Positions 63,730 through 64,000 of a stretch of DNA of 64,000 nucleotides are shown here, one piece after another. The position numbers and the translations under genes are program-made. Positions within the stretch are counted from its first letter, which is position 1; each line of letters opens with the position of its first letter. Source of the stretch: Micromonospora zingiberis (GTDB lineage Bacteria; Actinomycetota; Actinomycetes; Mycobacteriales; Micromonosporaceae); the NCBI RefSeq assembly GCF_004331455.1, contig NZ_SJJR01000010.1:186001-250000 (forward strand), given 5' to 3'. A model generated the notes under the pieces. The model had not been told where the DNA came from. It ran no database searches and saw only the letters and a list, made by a program, of their open reading frames with translations.

Positions 63730-64000
63730 ATGAGTGTTGATGAGGACACGGCCAACCAGGGCCGACTGCTGGCCAGGGTGCACGGACCGCAAGACGTCAA
63801 GCGGATGTCGGGCCCCGAACTGGACATCCTCGCCGCCGAGATTCGTGACTTCCTGGTTGCCAAGGTGTCGCGTACCGGTGGACACATCGGCCCCAACCTG
63901 GGCGTGGTGGAACTCACCCTGGCCATGCACCGGGTCTTCGACTCTCCCCGGGACCGGCTGCTCTTCGACACCGGTCACCAGGCGTACGTTCACAAGATCG
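63730..64000 (+). CDS. dxs: 1-deoxy-D-xylulose-5-phosphate synthase (start only)
   Basis: The first 90 codons of an enzyme that joins pyruvate and glyceraldehyde 3-phosphate, feeding the MEP isoprenoid pathway and thiamine synthesis. ELDILAAEIRDFLVAKVSRTGGHIGPNLGVVELT and FDTGHQAYVHKI are the thiamine-diphosphate-binding blocks of Dxs. The gene is cut by the window end. The ATG start gives a slightly longer N-terminus than usual; no strong Shine-Dalgarno is seen. Confidence 0.9.
   Translation, partial: MSVDEDTANQGRLLARVHGPQDVKRMSGPELDILAAEIRDFLVAKVSRTGGHIGPNLGVVELTLAMHRVFDSPRDRLLFDTGHQAYVHKI

Overview
The window is high-GC actinobacterial chromosome. GTG and TTG starts are frequent, and the main sigma factor carries a Lys/Ala/Thr-rich N-terminal extension. 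The secreted pectate lyase and subtilase, adenosylcobalamin-dependent ribonucleotide reductase and several palindromic intergenic repeat families point to Micromonosporaceae (Micromonospora or a close relative). From about 11.6 kb onward, gene content and order follow the Mycobacterium tuberculosis Rv2728c to Rv2682c region. Recognisable members are the Rv2728c-like gene, miaA, dapF, hflX, lexA, nrdR, ideR, sigB, sigA, suhB, cei, the DUF4193 and DUF3093 genes, dut, ceoB/ceoC, the APC permease, the TrmA-like methyltransferase and dxs. This supports a vertically inherited core with lineage-specific insertions. The synteny statement is recall, not a computed comparison.

Region by region. 0-5.3 kb is an accessory conflict-type cassette: two near-identical TPR genes flank an EACC1-type small protein and a CHAT protease/NB-ARC-like NTPase. 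5.4-8 kb holds a GntR/UTRA regulator with its operators, a 42-aa membrane micro-protein and an XRE regulator with a helical C-terminus. 8.2-9.7 kb encodes a secreted lectin-pectate lyase. 10-24 kb is core: DUF349 protein, Rv2728c-like/miaA/dapF operon, malic enzyme, hflX, a membrane-anchored Gly-rich protein, lexA, nrdR-nrdJ. 24-33 kb has a HIT protein, an ECF42-like sigma factor with its DGPF partner, ideR, a sulfurtransferase, an acuC plus protein-acetyltransferase pair and a VOC protein. 33-47 kb has a SigB-like sigma factor, spo0M, dtd, a methyltransferase, a subtilase, an iron ABC operon behind an IdeR-type box, a HhH glycosylase, a possible toxin-antitoxin pair and psuG/psuK. 47-64 kb has a helicase bracketed by twin palindromes, hrdB, suhB, cei, dut, ceoBC, the permease, an RNA methyltransferase and the start of dxs.

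The most unusual points are these. (1) The EACC1/CHAT-NTPase/twin-TPR cassette, whose 120-bp TPR units are homogenised within each gene. (2) A tandem 80-bp repeat in the iron operon that is also two 27-codon micro-ORFs. Each is joined to the next by an ATGA stop/start overlap and each carries its own Shine-Dalgarno, with related junctions at psuG/psuK and before the 54.7-kb gene. (3) A 206-bp stretch identical between two sigma-factor genes 17 kb apart. (4) Several families of long-armed palindromic intergenic elements.
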